Assembly: GCA_023474015.1 (NCBI GenBank)
Contig: JAMCYN010000117.1
Span: 1 to 16,248 of the forward strand
DNA from: Armatimonadota bacterium
GTDB lineage: Bacteria; Armatimonadota; UBA5829
Length of the DNA: 16,248 nucleotides
Reading direction: 5' to 3'
The notes beneath the pieces were generated by a model, which searched no databases, was not told where the DNA came from, and saw only the letters and a list, made by a program, of their open reading frames with translations. Made by a program: the position numbers and the translations under genes. The first letter of the stretch is position 1. Each line of letters opens with the position of its first letter. Shown piece after piece: positions 7,848 to 14,809 of the stretch.

Positions 7848-7902
7848 TCGTGATACGATTATTGTCACGAAATCATACGGATTCTGCTTCTTTCGAGATC
7901 AA
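7848..7902 (-). promoter_or_regulatory. Candidate promoter P2 with a dyad over the start site
   Basis: On the minus strand TTGATC (7897-7902) is followed after 19 bases by TATGAT (7872-7877), a five-of-six match to the -10 box. The expected start site near 7865 falls inside a dyad, TCGTGA (7848-7853) and TCACGA (7865-7870), separated by 11 bases. A dyad of about 23 bp overlapping +1 is a usual position for a repressor operator. The leader to the TTG start would be about 190 bases. The spacer is longer than the ideal 17. Confidence 0.35.
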
Positions 7903-8104
7903 CCAGGCTTATTAGGGCCTGAGAGTGCTCAGATATTGAATCGACTTCCGCTTTCAGGCAGCCATCCGACCATCTGCCTTAATTGTCCATCTTCTTGTTC
8001 CTTGCCATCGCAAGTGCTCCGCCTATCGCCAGACTTTCGCCCAAATCCGGCAGCAGACTCTTGAGATCGCAACCGCCTTGTCGAATATAACTCATGAATA
8101 ATTG
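7903..8104. other. Intergenic stretch, possible decayed gene
   Basis: No secure gene is seen here. On the minus strand a 38-codon frame (8095 down to 7979) encodes a plausible protein-like tail containing DLKSLLPDLGESLAIGGAL. It has no clear ribosome-binding site, and its upstream extension is only antisense to the IS3 remnant. It may be the end of a gene cut by that element, or chance. The octamer GGGCCTGA at 7915-7922 recurs at 8284-8291, just beyond the IS3 end. Confidence 0.2.
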
Positions 8105-8251
8105 CTTCGTAATAACCACTTCGACAGGGAAGACGCAAAGAGGGAAATCTTCGAGTTTATCGAAGTGTTCTATAACAGACTGCGGATGCACTCATACCTG
8201 GGCTACATGAGTCCGATAAAATTCGAGAACGCCGCAGCCAAAGCAGCTTAA
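8105..8251 (+). pseudogene. IS3-family transposase (OrfB) remnant, C-terminus only
   Basis: The plus strand in this frame reads [20 protein letters not shown], then [14 protein letters not shown], ending at TAA (8249-8251). This matches the extreme C-terminus of IS3-family OrfB, where the usual wording is close to EEAKRDIFEYIEVFYN followed by RHSALGYLSP. A TAA at 8099-8101 closes the frame upstream, and no DDE residues are present, so the gene is dead. The rest of the element is not found to the left. The remnant is too short to appear as an ordinary open reading frame. Confidence 0.8.
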
Positions 8252-8282
8252 CAAAGTATTCCGTTTTTCGGGGTTCAGTTCA
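8252..8282 (+). mobile_element. Right end of the IS3-family remnant
   Basis: The bases after the transposase stop end in TTTTTCGGGGTTCAGTTCA. Read from outside, this begins TGAACTGAACCCCG, like IS3-family terminal repeats with TG...CA ends. The element would end at 8282, 13 bases before the GH38 start. No matching left end is visible nearby, so the copy is truncated. Confidence 0.5.
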
Positions 8283-8295
8283 GGGGCCTGAAGGG

Positions 8296-11037
8296 ATGGT
8301 GCAAAAATTGGAGCATTGCGAGCCACGCACGAGTGACGGCTGTATAGTCCACCTCGTTGCGCATACACACTGGGATCGCGAGTGGTATCTTACGTTCGAG
8401 CAGTTTCGAGTGAACCTTGTGCGCCTTGTCGATAACCTCATCGACATCATGCGCAACGAGGACTACCGTTACTTTCTGCTTGATGGCCAGACTGTGATCC
8501 TTGAGGATTACCTGGAAATTCGTCCGGAGAACGAACCTGTTCTGGTTGATCTCGTGCATAGCGGGCGGCTGTTGGTCGGTCCGTGGTATGTTCTGCCCGA
8601 TCTTTTTCTTGTCTCGGGCGAGTCGATAGTCCGCAATCTTCAGCTTGGCACGCGCGTTGCCGAGAAGTTCGGCGGGCACATGAATGTTGGCTATATGCCC
8701 GATCAATTCGGTTTCCCCACGCAGATGCCACGGATACTCACCGGTTTCGGTATCGACAGCGCGGTGGCGTGGCGCGGCTTCAACGCCCAATTGCCCTCGG
8801 AAATCCGCTGGCAGTCACCGGATGGGAGCAGCGTTTTGGCCCACAAATTGGAGGGCAAACTCGGATATTTCAACGCGAAAGATCTGGATATGGAGTCGGC
8901 GGAAAAGGCCCGCGCACAGATCGAACAGGCGCTTGAACGGCTTGGTGCGGCCCGCTCCGGTTCCCATGTGCTGCTGATGAACGGCGTTGACCACGAATTC
9001 CCGGATTCGAGACTGCCGCAAGTTATAGATGCGGTGAATGGAACTGTCAGCGACATCAAACTCATCCAGAGCACGCCGCGAATGTATCTGGACGCAGTGC
9101 GGGATGAGGTGAAGGATGCGCCAATAGTGCAGGGCGAGCAGCGAGAGTCGGAACAGATGGAGATGCTGCAGGGCACACTGTCTACTCGAATGTACTTGAA
9201 GCAGCACAATGAGCGCACCGAAACCATGCTCGCCCACGTTGCCGAGCCGCTTTGCGCGTTTGCCTGGCTTCTCGGCGCGGAGTATCCCGGCGCACTGATT
9301 CACCACGCTTGGAAAGAACTGCTGAAGAACCACGCCCATGATAGTATATGCGGCTGCAGCCTCGATGAAGTTCACCAAGAGATGCTGACCCGGTTCGCGT
9401 CCGCGCAACAAATCGCGGGGATGCTGTCCGAACACGCGACCAAGCGCATTGCCGACGCTCTCTCGGCTGCGGGCGGCTCCGGGAGTGCCACGCATTTGTT
9501 AGTGGTAAACACTCTGCCCTGGAAGAGGACCGAACTTGTGGATGTCGAGTTGAGACTGCCCAACGATGCGGCTTGGCGCGATTTCACCATCTTCAACGGC
9601 GAGTGCGATATTCCTTATGCAGTGGTATCCGAGGACGATGAGTTCGTGGCGTTCAACGCCGCCGATTCGTTCGACAAATTTCCAACGTTTGACAACTGCC
9701 ATAGGTACACGCTCAGGCTGCTTCTCGAAGACATACCTGGGTGTGGGTATCGCGCACTGGAGGTACGATCTCGCTCGGGTTTGCGTGTAGAGCCGTATTG
9801 CGTTGCCGATTTCACCACCGACAATGGCATGCCGGGCGCGGAGACGGATAGCCTGCGTCTTTCGTTCAACTCTGTCGGGACGTTCGACCTACGCGACAAA
9901 CGCTTCGGGCTCGACTATCGCGGGCTGCATTTCTTCGAGGACACCGGCGACTGCGGGGACGAATACAGCTACTGTCCGCCCGATGCCGATTCGACTTCCT
10001 CAAGCCTCGGGGCGGACACGAGAGTCTCGCTTGAAGTCTCGGGGAATGCATTCCGGACTTATCGAATTGATTATGTGCTGACCGTGCCGGTGCACCTTGT
10101 CAGGAGCAACACAACAAGACGGTCGGACGATGTGTTCAGCTTGAGCATTAAGTCGTGGTTGACCATCGCCGCTGGCGTGCCCCGCGTTGACATCGTGACA
10201 GAACTGGAGAATAATGCGCGAGACCACAGGCTGCGGGTCTTGTTTCCCACTGATGTGGATTCTGATTATTCGTTCTCGGAGACCGCATTCGACATCGTCA
10301 AGCGAAGCGTGGATGTCCCTGAGGTCGAAGGCTGGACGGAGGATCCTCAGCCGACTCATCCACAGCTTACTTTCGCGGGTGTTGCCTCGCCTAGTCGCAG
10401 CCTTACAATTGGGAACCGGGGGCTCACCGAATACGAAGTGCGCAATGATAAGCGCCGCACGTTCGCGCTGACCCTCCTGCGCTGCGTGGAGTGGGGATCA
10501 CGTGGTGATCTTTCCAATACCACGCGCGCTCACCGCGAAGATGGCGGAGATGGATGTGCCTTCATGTACACGCCTGGCGCCCAGTGCCCGGGTACCCACC
10601 GTTTCCATTACTCGGTCATTCCCGGTGTAGGTGACCCAGCCAGCAGCCTAGCAGCAAGGCAAGCTTATAATCACAAGGTTCCGTTGGTGGTCCATCAGAG
10701 GATGCTCCCGACCGATCTGCCAGGAGCAAGTTCATTCGTTTCGACTTCTGTTCCAGCTTCCGTCGTTCCAAGCGCGCTCAAGGTTGCGGAGCGTGACGAA
10801 ATGCTCATCATCAGACTTGCTAACCTCTCGAACGACCCGTCCCATGTCGAGTTCGCACTCAAACAAGGCATTGACCGGGCGGAGCTATTGGATCTGGCTG
10901 AACGTTCACAGTCGGACCTTGACGTGCGTGCCGACGATGGCGTCACGGTGATCAAAACAGGTCCGAAGACCATTCTGACGCTCGGACTGACTCCAAAGGC
11001 GCGATCAACGGTAGTGCAGTGTGAGTGCAACCAATGA
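8296..11037 (+). CDS. GH38 alpha-mannosidase / mannosylglycerate-hydrolase-like enzyme
   Basis: This is a 913-residue glycoside hydrolase of family 38. The zinc-site HTHWD is at residues 23-27. YFLLDGQTVILEDYL (about 59-73) and GPWYVLPDLFLVSGESIVRN follow. YMPDQFGFPTQMP holds the likely nucleophile Asp136. KNHAHDSICGCSLDEVH supplies the late zinc-binding His. The long C-terminal part is the usual beta-rich GH38 region. No signal peptide is seen, so it should act in the cytoplasm on imported mannosides. The length and N-terminal wording resemble bacterial MngB-type enzymes, but specificity cannot be settled. The start is uncertain: AAGGG touches the ATG directly, and GTG at 8299 or TTG at 8308 are alternatives. 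It is divergent from the transketolase operon, and an IS3 end lies just upstream, so its original promoter may have been displaced. Confidence 0.92.
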   Translation: MVQKLEHCEPRTSDGCIVHLVAHTHWDREWYLTFEQFRVNLVRLVDNLIDIMRNEDYRYFLLDGQTVILEDYLEIRPENEPVLVDLVHSGRLLVGPWYVLPDLFLVSGESIVRNLQLGTRVAEKFGGHMNVGYMPDQFGFPTQMPRILTGFGIDSAVAWRGFNAQLPSEIRWQSPDGSSVLAHKLEGKLGYFNAKDLDMESAEKARAQIEQALERLGAARSGSHVLLMNGVDHEFPDSRLPQVIDAVNGTVSDIKLIQSTPRMYLDAVRDEVKDAPIVQGEQRESEQMEMLQGTLSTRMYLKQHNERTETMLAHVAEPLCAFAWLLGAEYPGALIHHAWKELLKNHAHDSICGCSLDEVHQEMLTRFASAQQIAGMLSEHATKRIADALSAAGGSGSATHLLVVNTLPWKRTELVDVELRLPNDAAWRDFTIFNGECDIPYAVVSEDDEFVAFNAADSFDKFPTFDNCHRYTLRLLLEDIPGCGYRALEVRSRSGLRVEPYCVADFTTDNGMPGAETDSLRLSFNSVGTFDLRDKRFGLDYRGLHFFEDTGDCGDEYSYCPPDADSTSSSLGADTRVSLEVSGNAFRTYRIDYVLTVPVHLVRSNTTRRSDDVFSLSIKSWLTIAAGVPRVDIVTELENNARDHRLRVLFPTDVDSDYSFSETAFDIVKRSVDVPEVEGWTEDPQPTHPQLTFAGVASPSRSLTIGNRGLTEYEVRNDKRRTFALTLLRCVEWGSRGDLSNTTRAHREDGGDGCAFMYTPGAQCPGTHRFHYSVIPGVGDPASSLAARQAYNHKVPLVVHQRMLPTDLPGASSFVSTSVPASVVPSALKVAERDEMLIIRLANLSNDPSHVEFALKQGIDRAELLDLAERSQSDLDVRADDGVTVIKTGPKTILTLGLTPKARSTVVQCECNQ

Positions 11038-11041
11038 TAGC

Positions 11042-11057
11042 GCCGGCACGTGCCGGC
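11042..11057. terminator. 16-bp perfect palindrome after the GH38 gene
   Basis: GCCGGCACGTGCCGGC is perfectly self-complementary and starts five bases after the GH38 stop. As RNA it gives a 6-bp GC stem with an ACGT loop. A smaller dyad, GACGA-A-TCGTC, follows at about 11061-11071. There is no T-run, so this is a possible terminator or protein site, not a proven one. Confidence 0.35.
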
Positions 11058-11313
11058 CGAGACGAATCGTCAATACACTGCCGTTACCTGTACTCCGCAG
11101 AAACCTCGTCCGAGCGGCATTCTGGGCTTTGGAACTGGGGGTTGGGAAATCCGTAAGGCCTGACTGAGCCACGGATGTCAGGAATTCGACGCTCCTCAGG
11201 CTGACATGTTCACGTATAAGCTTAAGATGAGGTGCCTCGGCAGCCATGCAGACGTAATGAAGCGGCCGGCATGTCTGGTCAGGCAGTAGCGGAATGGTAT
11301 CTGTATTGATAGT
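11058..11313. other. Intergenic region between the GH38 gene and the IS zone
   Basis: I find no credible gene on either strand. The right part, from roughly 11285, is probably the outer end of the truncated transposase copy, but no terminal repeat can be matched to a partner. The frame on the minus strand over 11005-11247 has no family resemblance and no ribosome-binding site. Confidence 0.4.
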
Positions 11314-11838
11314 TCAGGCAGCTTTTGCTCGATAGTTGTGGTATAAGCCGCTGAGAATCGGCTTGGATTCCAGCACGGCGTCGGGCGAAAGCTGCGGTTT
11401 TCCAGATGATGGGTCAGAAAGTGGCGGCCTGTGATCCAAGCTGCTGTGAGTGCGGACCGGATGGTAATAGCTCTTCACATATTCCTTGAGCAGCCTGTAC
11501 AGGTGTAGCTCGTTCAGTGGGATGATGTGGTCGAGCAGTTCCCGCCGCAGGGTTCCGGTAATTCTTTCGCAATATGGATTCTGCCATGGGCTGTGGTAGG
11601 CGGTGCGGACTTCCTCGATGCCGGAACTGCGCAGGAATGCTGGCATGCCGGAGCCATATATGCGGTCGTTGTCTCGAATGAGGTACTTGGGCTGGACGCC
11701 GAACCCGGTCACCTCCCGAAGCTGTTGTATCACCCAGAGCATAGTCGGATGTTGAGTGATACCGAAAAGGATGATCTCCCTGCGTTCGTGGCTGATGACG
11801 ATGAACACGTAAAGCAGCCGGAACGTCAGCGTGGGCAC
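11314..11838 (-). pseudogene. Truncated integrase-core (DDE) transposase
   Basis: This is the C-terminal ~174 residues of an integrase-core transposase. It retains the second catalytic Asp in YLIRDNDRIY and the Glu in SPWQNPYCER, plus the RRELLDHIIPL and YYHPVRTHSSL blocks. The first catalytic Asp and the whole N-terminal half, present in the neighbouring plus-strand copy, are missing. Homology begins abruptly at VPTLTFR, with an in-frame TGA at 11848-11850 just upstream. The break coincides with the probable left end of the neighbouring element, and the missing half is not found beyond that element. The two proteins are clearly related but differ at many positions, so these are two distinct insertion sequences of one family. 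Confidence 0.85.
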
Positions 11839-11839
11839 C

Positions 11840-13026
11840 TGTGGCCCTCAAAAACTAAATCTGAGCACAAAACAGCCGGTTCATGCTATCCTGAAAACAT
11901 GATAGACCACAGTATCTTTATCCTATTTCTACGCGACTGGCTGTGTTTCCTCTTTCATGTTTGCCGTGGCAACCTGATATCCCGCCAGGCACTTGTTGTA
12001 GAAAATCTCGCCCTGAGAAGCCAGTTGGCGATATATGAAAAAGATGTCTTGGCTCACAAACGACCAAAGCACAGGACCACGCCGGCATTCCGACAACTAT
12101 GGGTCATATTAGCCAGATTCTGCAGTCACCGGCAATCACTTCTTGTTGTGGTGAAGCCGGAGACTGTGATTAGTTGGCATCGCACGGCATTCAGACTGTA
12201 TTGGGCTCGAAAGTCAAAACCAAAAGGTCGCCCGACAGTCTCGCAGGCAACCATTGCCAAGATTAAGAAGATACACAATGAGAATCCGCTCTGGAGCCCG
12301 GAACGTATTCATGATCAACTCGTCAGCCTCGGGATCACCGACGTCCCCTGTCCCAACACCATCGCCAAATACATTCCGGAGACTCGAAAGCCACCGAGCG
12401 AGAAAGCGCGTCAGTCCTGGAGAACGTTTCTCGCAAACCACATGCATAATACCTGGGCCGTCGATTTCTTTGCCATGCCCACTATCACATTCCGAGTCCT
12501 CTACGCGCTTGTCATCATCAGTCACGACAGACGGCAGATCAAGCATACTGCCGTCACAGCCCATCCAACGGCAGAGTGGACTGTGCAGCAACTTCGAGAA
12601 GCAACTCCTTTTGGAGAGCTGCCGAAATACCTCATCCACGATAATGATCCGGTATTCCGCAGCACAGACATTCAGCAGTTCCCGATCGCCGCTGGCACTG
12701 AATCAATAAGGACAGGCTTCAGGTGCCCCTGGCAGAATCCATTCGCGGAAAGGGTAATTGGAGTATTACGCCGCGAACTGCTCGACCACATCATTCCACT
12801 TGACGAACGTCACCTCTATAAACTCCTCAGGGAGTTCATTGCCGAATACTATCATCCGATCCGAACGCACAGCAGCCTGAATTGCGAGCCGCCAACTCAA
12901 GCATCAGTCGGTCAACCCCAGCCGCTAAGCGATGTTGAACTTGATTCCCTGCCGATTCTGGGCGGGTTGTATCATTTATACCAGACAAAGGCTGCTTGAC
13001 CTATTCCTGATCAGTGACTTCTCACA
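11840..13026 (+). mobile_element. Insertion sequence carrying an integrase-core transposase (approximate limits)
   Basis: The left limit is set where homology of the truncated neighbour stops and TGTGG begins. The right limit is the first CACA after the transposase stop. Beyond TGTG...CACA the ends do not pair convincingly, and I see no target duplication, so both limits are approximate. The element carries a single transposase gene and no passenger. Confidence 0.4.
11899..12999 (+). CDS. Integrase-core (DDE) transposase, apparently intact
   Basis: This is a transposase of about 366 residues. The N-terminal part has ENLALRSQLAIYEKD and a helix-turn-helix-like segment ending HRTAFRLYW. The catalytic core has the first Asp in WAVDFFAMP, the second in YLIHDNDPVF and the Glu in WQNPFAERV. 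There are 35 residues between the second Asp and the Glu, a canonical DD(35)E spacing. The usual RTHSSL block is near the C-terminus. The frame is open leftward to 11527, but that part is antisense to the truncated neighbour. The ATG at 11899 gives the normal family length, although its ribosome-binding site is weak. It resembles single-gene integrase-core elements common in environmental Planctomycetes and related bacteria. Transposition competence depends on ends I cannot confirm. Confidence 0.85.
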   Translation: MIDHSIFILFLRDWLCFLFHVCRGNLISRQALVVENLALRSQLAIYEKDVLAHKRPKHRTTPAFRQLWVILARFCSHRQSLLVVVKPETVISWHRTAFRLYWARKSKPKGRPTVSQATIAKIKKIHNENPLWSPERIHDQLVSLGITDVPCPNTIAKYIPETRKPPSEKARQSWRTFLANHMHNTWAVDFFAMPTITFRVLYALVIISHDRRQIKHTAVTAHPTAEWTVQQLREATPFGELPKYLIHDNDPVFRSTDIQQFPIAAGTESIRTGFRCPWQNPFAERVIGVLRRELLDHIIPLDERHLYKLLREFIAEYYHPIRTHSSLNCEPPTQASVGQPQPLSDVELDSLPILGGLYHLYQTKAA

Positions 13027-13301
13027 AAACCGCCCGGACAGTTGAGCGGATGGATAATCACACCTGTCGGTTGTGCCGACTCCGCTTTTCCCATATGCAA
13101 CGCAGTTTCTTTGCGCCAGACTCTTGGCAGCGCACACTTCCCTGCACCGTAAGAGGCTGTTCCGCCAGTGCCTGTCAGCCCAAGAATGAGCCCAGATTAC
13201 ATTTTTAAGCCCACAGGATTACCCACAGGACAAAAACGAATGTTCAAAACCACATGAAGTAGTTTTTCAGCAGCACCTCAAACAAAAAAAAGGTGAGGCA
13301 C
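13027..13301. other. Non-coding region right of the insertion sequence
   Basis: No convincing gene is seen. Positions 13210-13218 and 13222-13230 are a 9-bp direct repeat, CCCACAGGA, with a 12-base period. The second copy lies in TTACCCACA, one base from a DnaA-box consensus. An A-rich run follows at about 13281-13291. The composition and repeats suggest more mobile-element debris. Confidence 0.35.
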
Positions 13302-13361
13302 ATGACCCAACCATGGGTGGGGCAGATCCGGGCGGCCATTGACACCGCGCGCAAGAGATGA
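13302..13361 (+). CDS. Possible 19-codon ORF or 5' fragment of a lost gene
   Basis: ATG at 13302 opens a frame encoding MTQPWVGQIRAAIDTARKR, closed by TGA at 13359-13361. A good ribosome-binding site, AGGTGAGG, ends three bases before the ATG and follows an A-rich stretch. The amphipathic, basic peptide looks like the N-terminus of a longer protein, perhaps a transposase. No continuation is obvious downstream. It is too short to assign. Confidence 0.25.
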   Translation: MTQPWVGQIRAAIDTARKR

Positions 13362-13709
13362 TGAGACGTATGGCAGAGCCTACGTGGCTCAATGTGTCCT
13401 GAACGCAGTCCAGTAAGTTCAGTTGGAGATTTTCAGACATTGCCTCGATATTGCAAATCTCTCGGAGCCAATTGCAGTTGGCTGCAATTCTTGTGGCGCT
13501 AGGCTATCGGACGCCATTGTCGACCGAGCTCTCACCGAGAACCCCGACGCCGCCACTTCGAAGATACGAGCTTCGGGGCATACGCCCGCGAAGAATCTCC
13601 CGTAAGACTGAACACTGACTGTCAATATCGCAATTCTCGTTCATTCCTCTCGCCGAAGGATAACCTTCCCGCGCTGGGGAACATGTTACCTGGAGGTGCG
13701 ACCCAACCA
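13362..13709. repeat. Intergenic region with three short inverted repeats
   Basis: The stretch before the BioD-like gene holds three dyads: GAGCC/GGCTC (13376-13390), CTGAAC/GTTCAG (13399-13422) and a perfect 7-bp AATTGCA/TGCAATT (13470-13489, 6-base centre). The last is the best operator candidate, about 220 bases before the gene. No promoter with two good boxes was found. The short frames here have no family resemblance. Confidence 0.35.
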
Positions 13710-14807
13710 ATGATGAATGTTTACATAGCTGCCACTCGCCAGAACGATGGCAAGACCATTACCTGCCTTGGGCTGATCGCGGCGTTCAAGAAACGACTCA
13801 CCTACGTAGGCTATATAAAGCCTGTCGGCCAACGCTACATAGAAGTCGATGGCCTCAAGATCGACGAGGACGCAATGCTCGTCAAGGGGGTCTATGAACT
13901 CAAGGGCAGTGTGACCGACATGTCTCCTATCGCCGTCCCGCGCCATTTCACCGAGAACTACATAGACAACCCCAATCGCGAAAAGCTGGCGGCGACCATT
14001 AAAGAGTGCTACTCGCGCATGGCCTTTGATAAGGACATTGTCGTGGTTGAGGGCACGGGGCACGCGGGTGTCGGTTCGGTATTCGATATGTCCAACGGCG
14101 ACGTCGCCGCCCTGCTGGGCTGCAAAGTGGTTATCGTTTCGTCGGGTGGCATCGGTCGACCAATAGACGAGATTATGCTCAACAAGGCGATGTTCGACGC
14201 CGTCGGGGTGGATATCGTGGGCGTTATCGTAAACAAGGTCGACGAGGACAAGTATGACAAGGTGAAATCATACGTCACCCGCGGTCTCGAGCGCAAGGGC
14301 CTTGAAGTGCTGGGCGTTATGCCCTACAGGCCGATGCTCTCCAACCCGACCATAGAGCAACTGTTGGAGGATATACAGGGCGATGTGCTCAGCGGCGAAC
14401 ACAGCCTGGGACGGATAGTCGGCAAGACGGTAATCGGCGCGATGCCTCCATATCAGGCGCTCGAGTATCTGACCGAGGACGCCCTGCTGATAACCCCCGG
14501 CACACGTGAGGACATGATCCTGGCCGCTATGAGTTCGTGCCTGCTTGACGGGCCGGACCATACTTGCGTGGCGGGTATGATACTCACTGGAGGCACGCCG
14601 CCGCCGCCGAATATTATGGAACTGATCAGCAAGACCGACATGCCCGTTATCCTGGTTCAGGAGGACACGTATACCGTCGCTTCTCGAATCGCCAAGCTGA
14701 TCGTTAAGATCAGGCCCGGCGATACCGACAAGATTCGCTCGGTCGAGGAGATGGTGGATCAATGCGTGAATGTGGACCGACTCCTCGAAAAGCTGCGAAG
14801 TGCTTGA
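13710..14807 (+). CDS. BioD-like P-loop and DRTGG-domain protein
   Basis: This protein of about 365 residues has two parts. The first ~215 residues are a dethiobiotin-synthetase/CobQ-like nucleotide-binding domain. Its P-loop AATRQNDGKT keeps GKT but lacks the first glycine, and VVVEGTGHAGVGSVFDMSNG is the acidic metal-binding region. The rest is a DRTGG domain (TEDALLITPGTREDMILAA, then GMILTGGTPPPPNIMEL). The same pair forms the N-terminal region of long phosphotransacetylases, but the catalytic acetyltransferase domain is absent. No reaction is established for the free-standing form; a nucleotide-sensing or regulatory role is plausible. The frame opens at 13683, but homology starts at MNVYIA, so I place the start at ATG 13710. 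GGAGG lies 12 bases upstream, and 13713 is equally possible. The stop is 2 nt before folC. Confidence 0.82.
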   Translation: MMNVYIAATRQNDGKTITCLGLIAAFKKRLTYVGYIKPVGQRYIEVDGLKIDEDAMLVKGVYELKGSVTDMSPIAVPRHFTENYIDNPNREKLAATIKECYSRMAFDKDIVVVEGTGHAGVGSVFDMSNGDVAALLGCKVVIVSSGGIGRPIDEIMLNKAMFDAVGVDIVGVIVNKVDEDKYDKVKSYVTRGLERKGLEVLGVMPYRPMLSNPTIEQLLEDIQGDVLSGEHSLGRIVGKTVIGAMPPYQALEYLTEDALLITPGTREDMILAAMSSCLLDGPDHTCVAGMILTGGTPPPPNIMELISKTDMPVILVQEDTYTVASRIAKLIVKIRPGDTDKIRSVEEMVDQCVNVDRLLEKLRSA

Positions 14808-14809
14808 CA

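Noticed and set aside
7915..8291. GGGCCTGA at both 7915 and 8284 as a target-site duplication of the IS3 remnant
   Set aside because: IS3-family duplications are usually 3-5 bp, and no left IS end follows the first copy, so an 8-bp chance match is more likely.
11527..11898. Upstream extension of the plus-strand transposase frame
   Set aside because: This stretch is the antisense of the truncated minus-strand transposase; the normal family length is reached from 11899.
13014..13208. 64-codon frame with two CxxC-like cysteines
   Set aside because: It starts beside the IS end with no ribosome-binding site, and the residue pattern does not match a zinc ribbon I can recognise.
13222..13230. DnaA box or replication origin
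   Set aside because: There is one near-match only, with no cluster of boxes, no dnaA or dnaN, and no AT-rich unwinding region.
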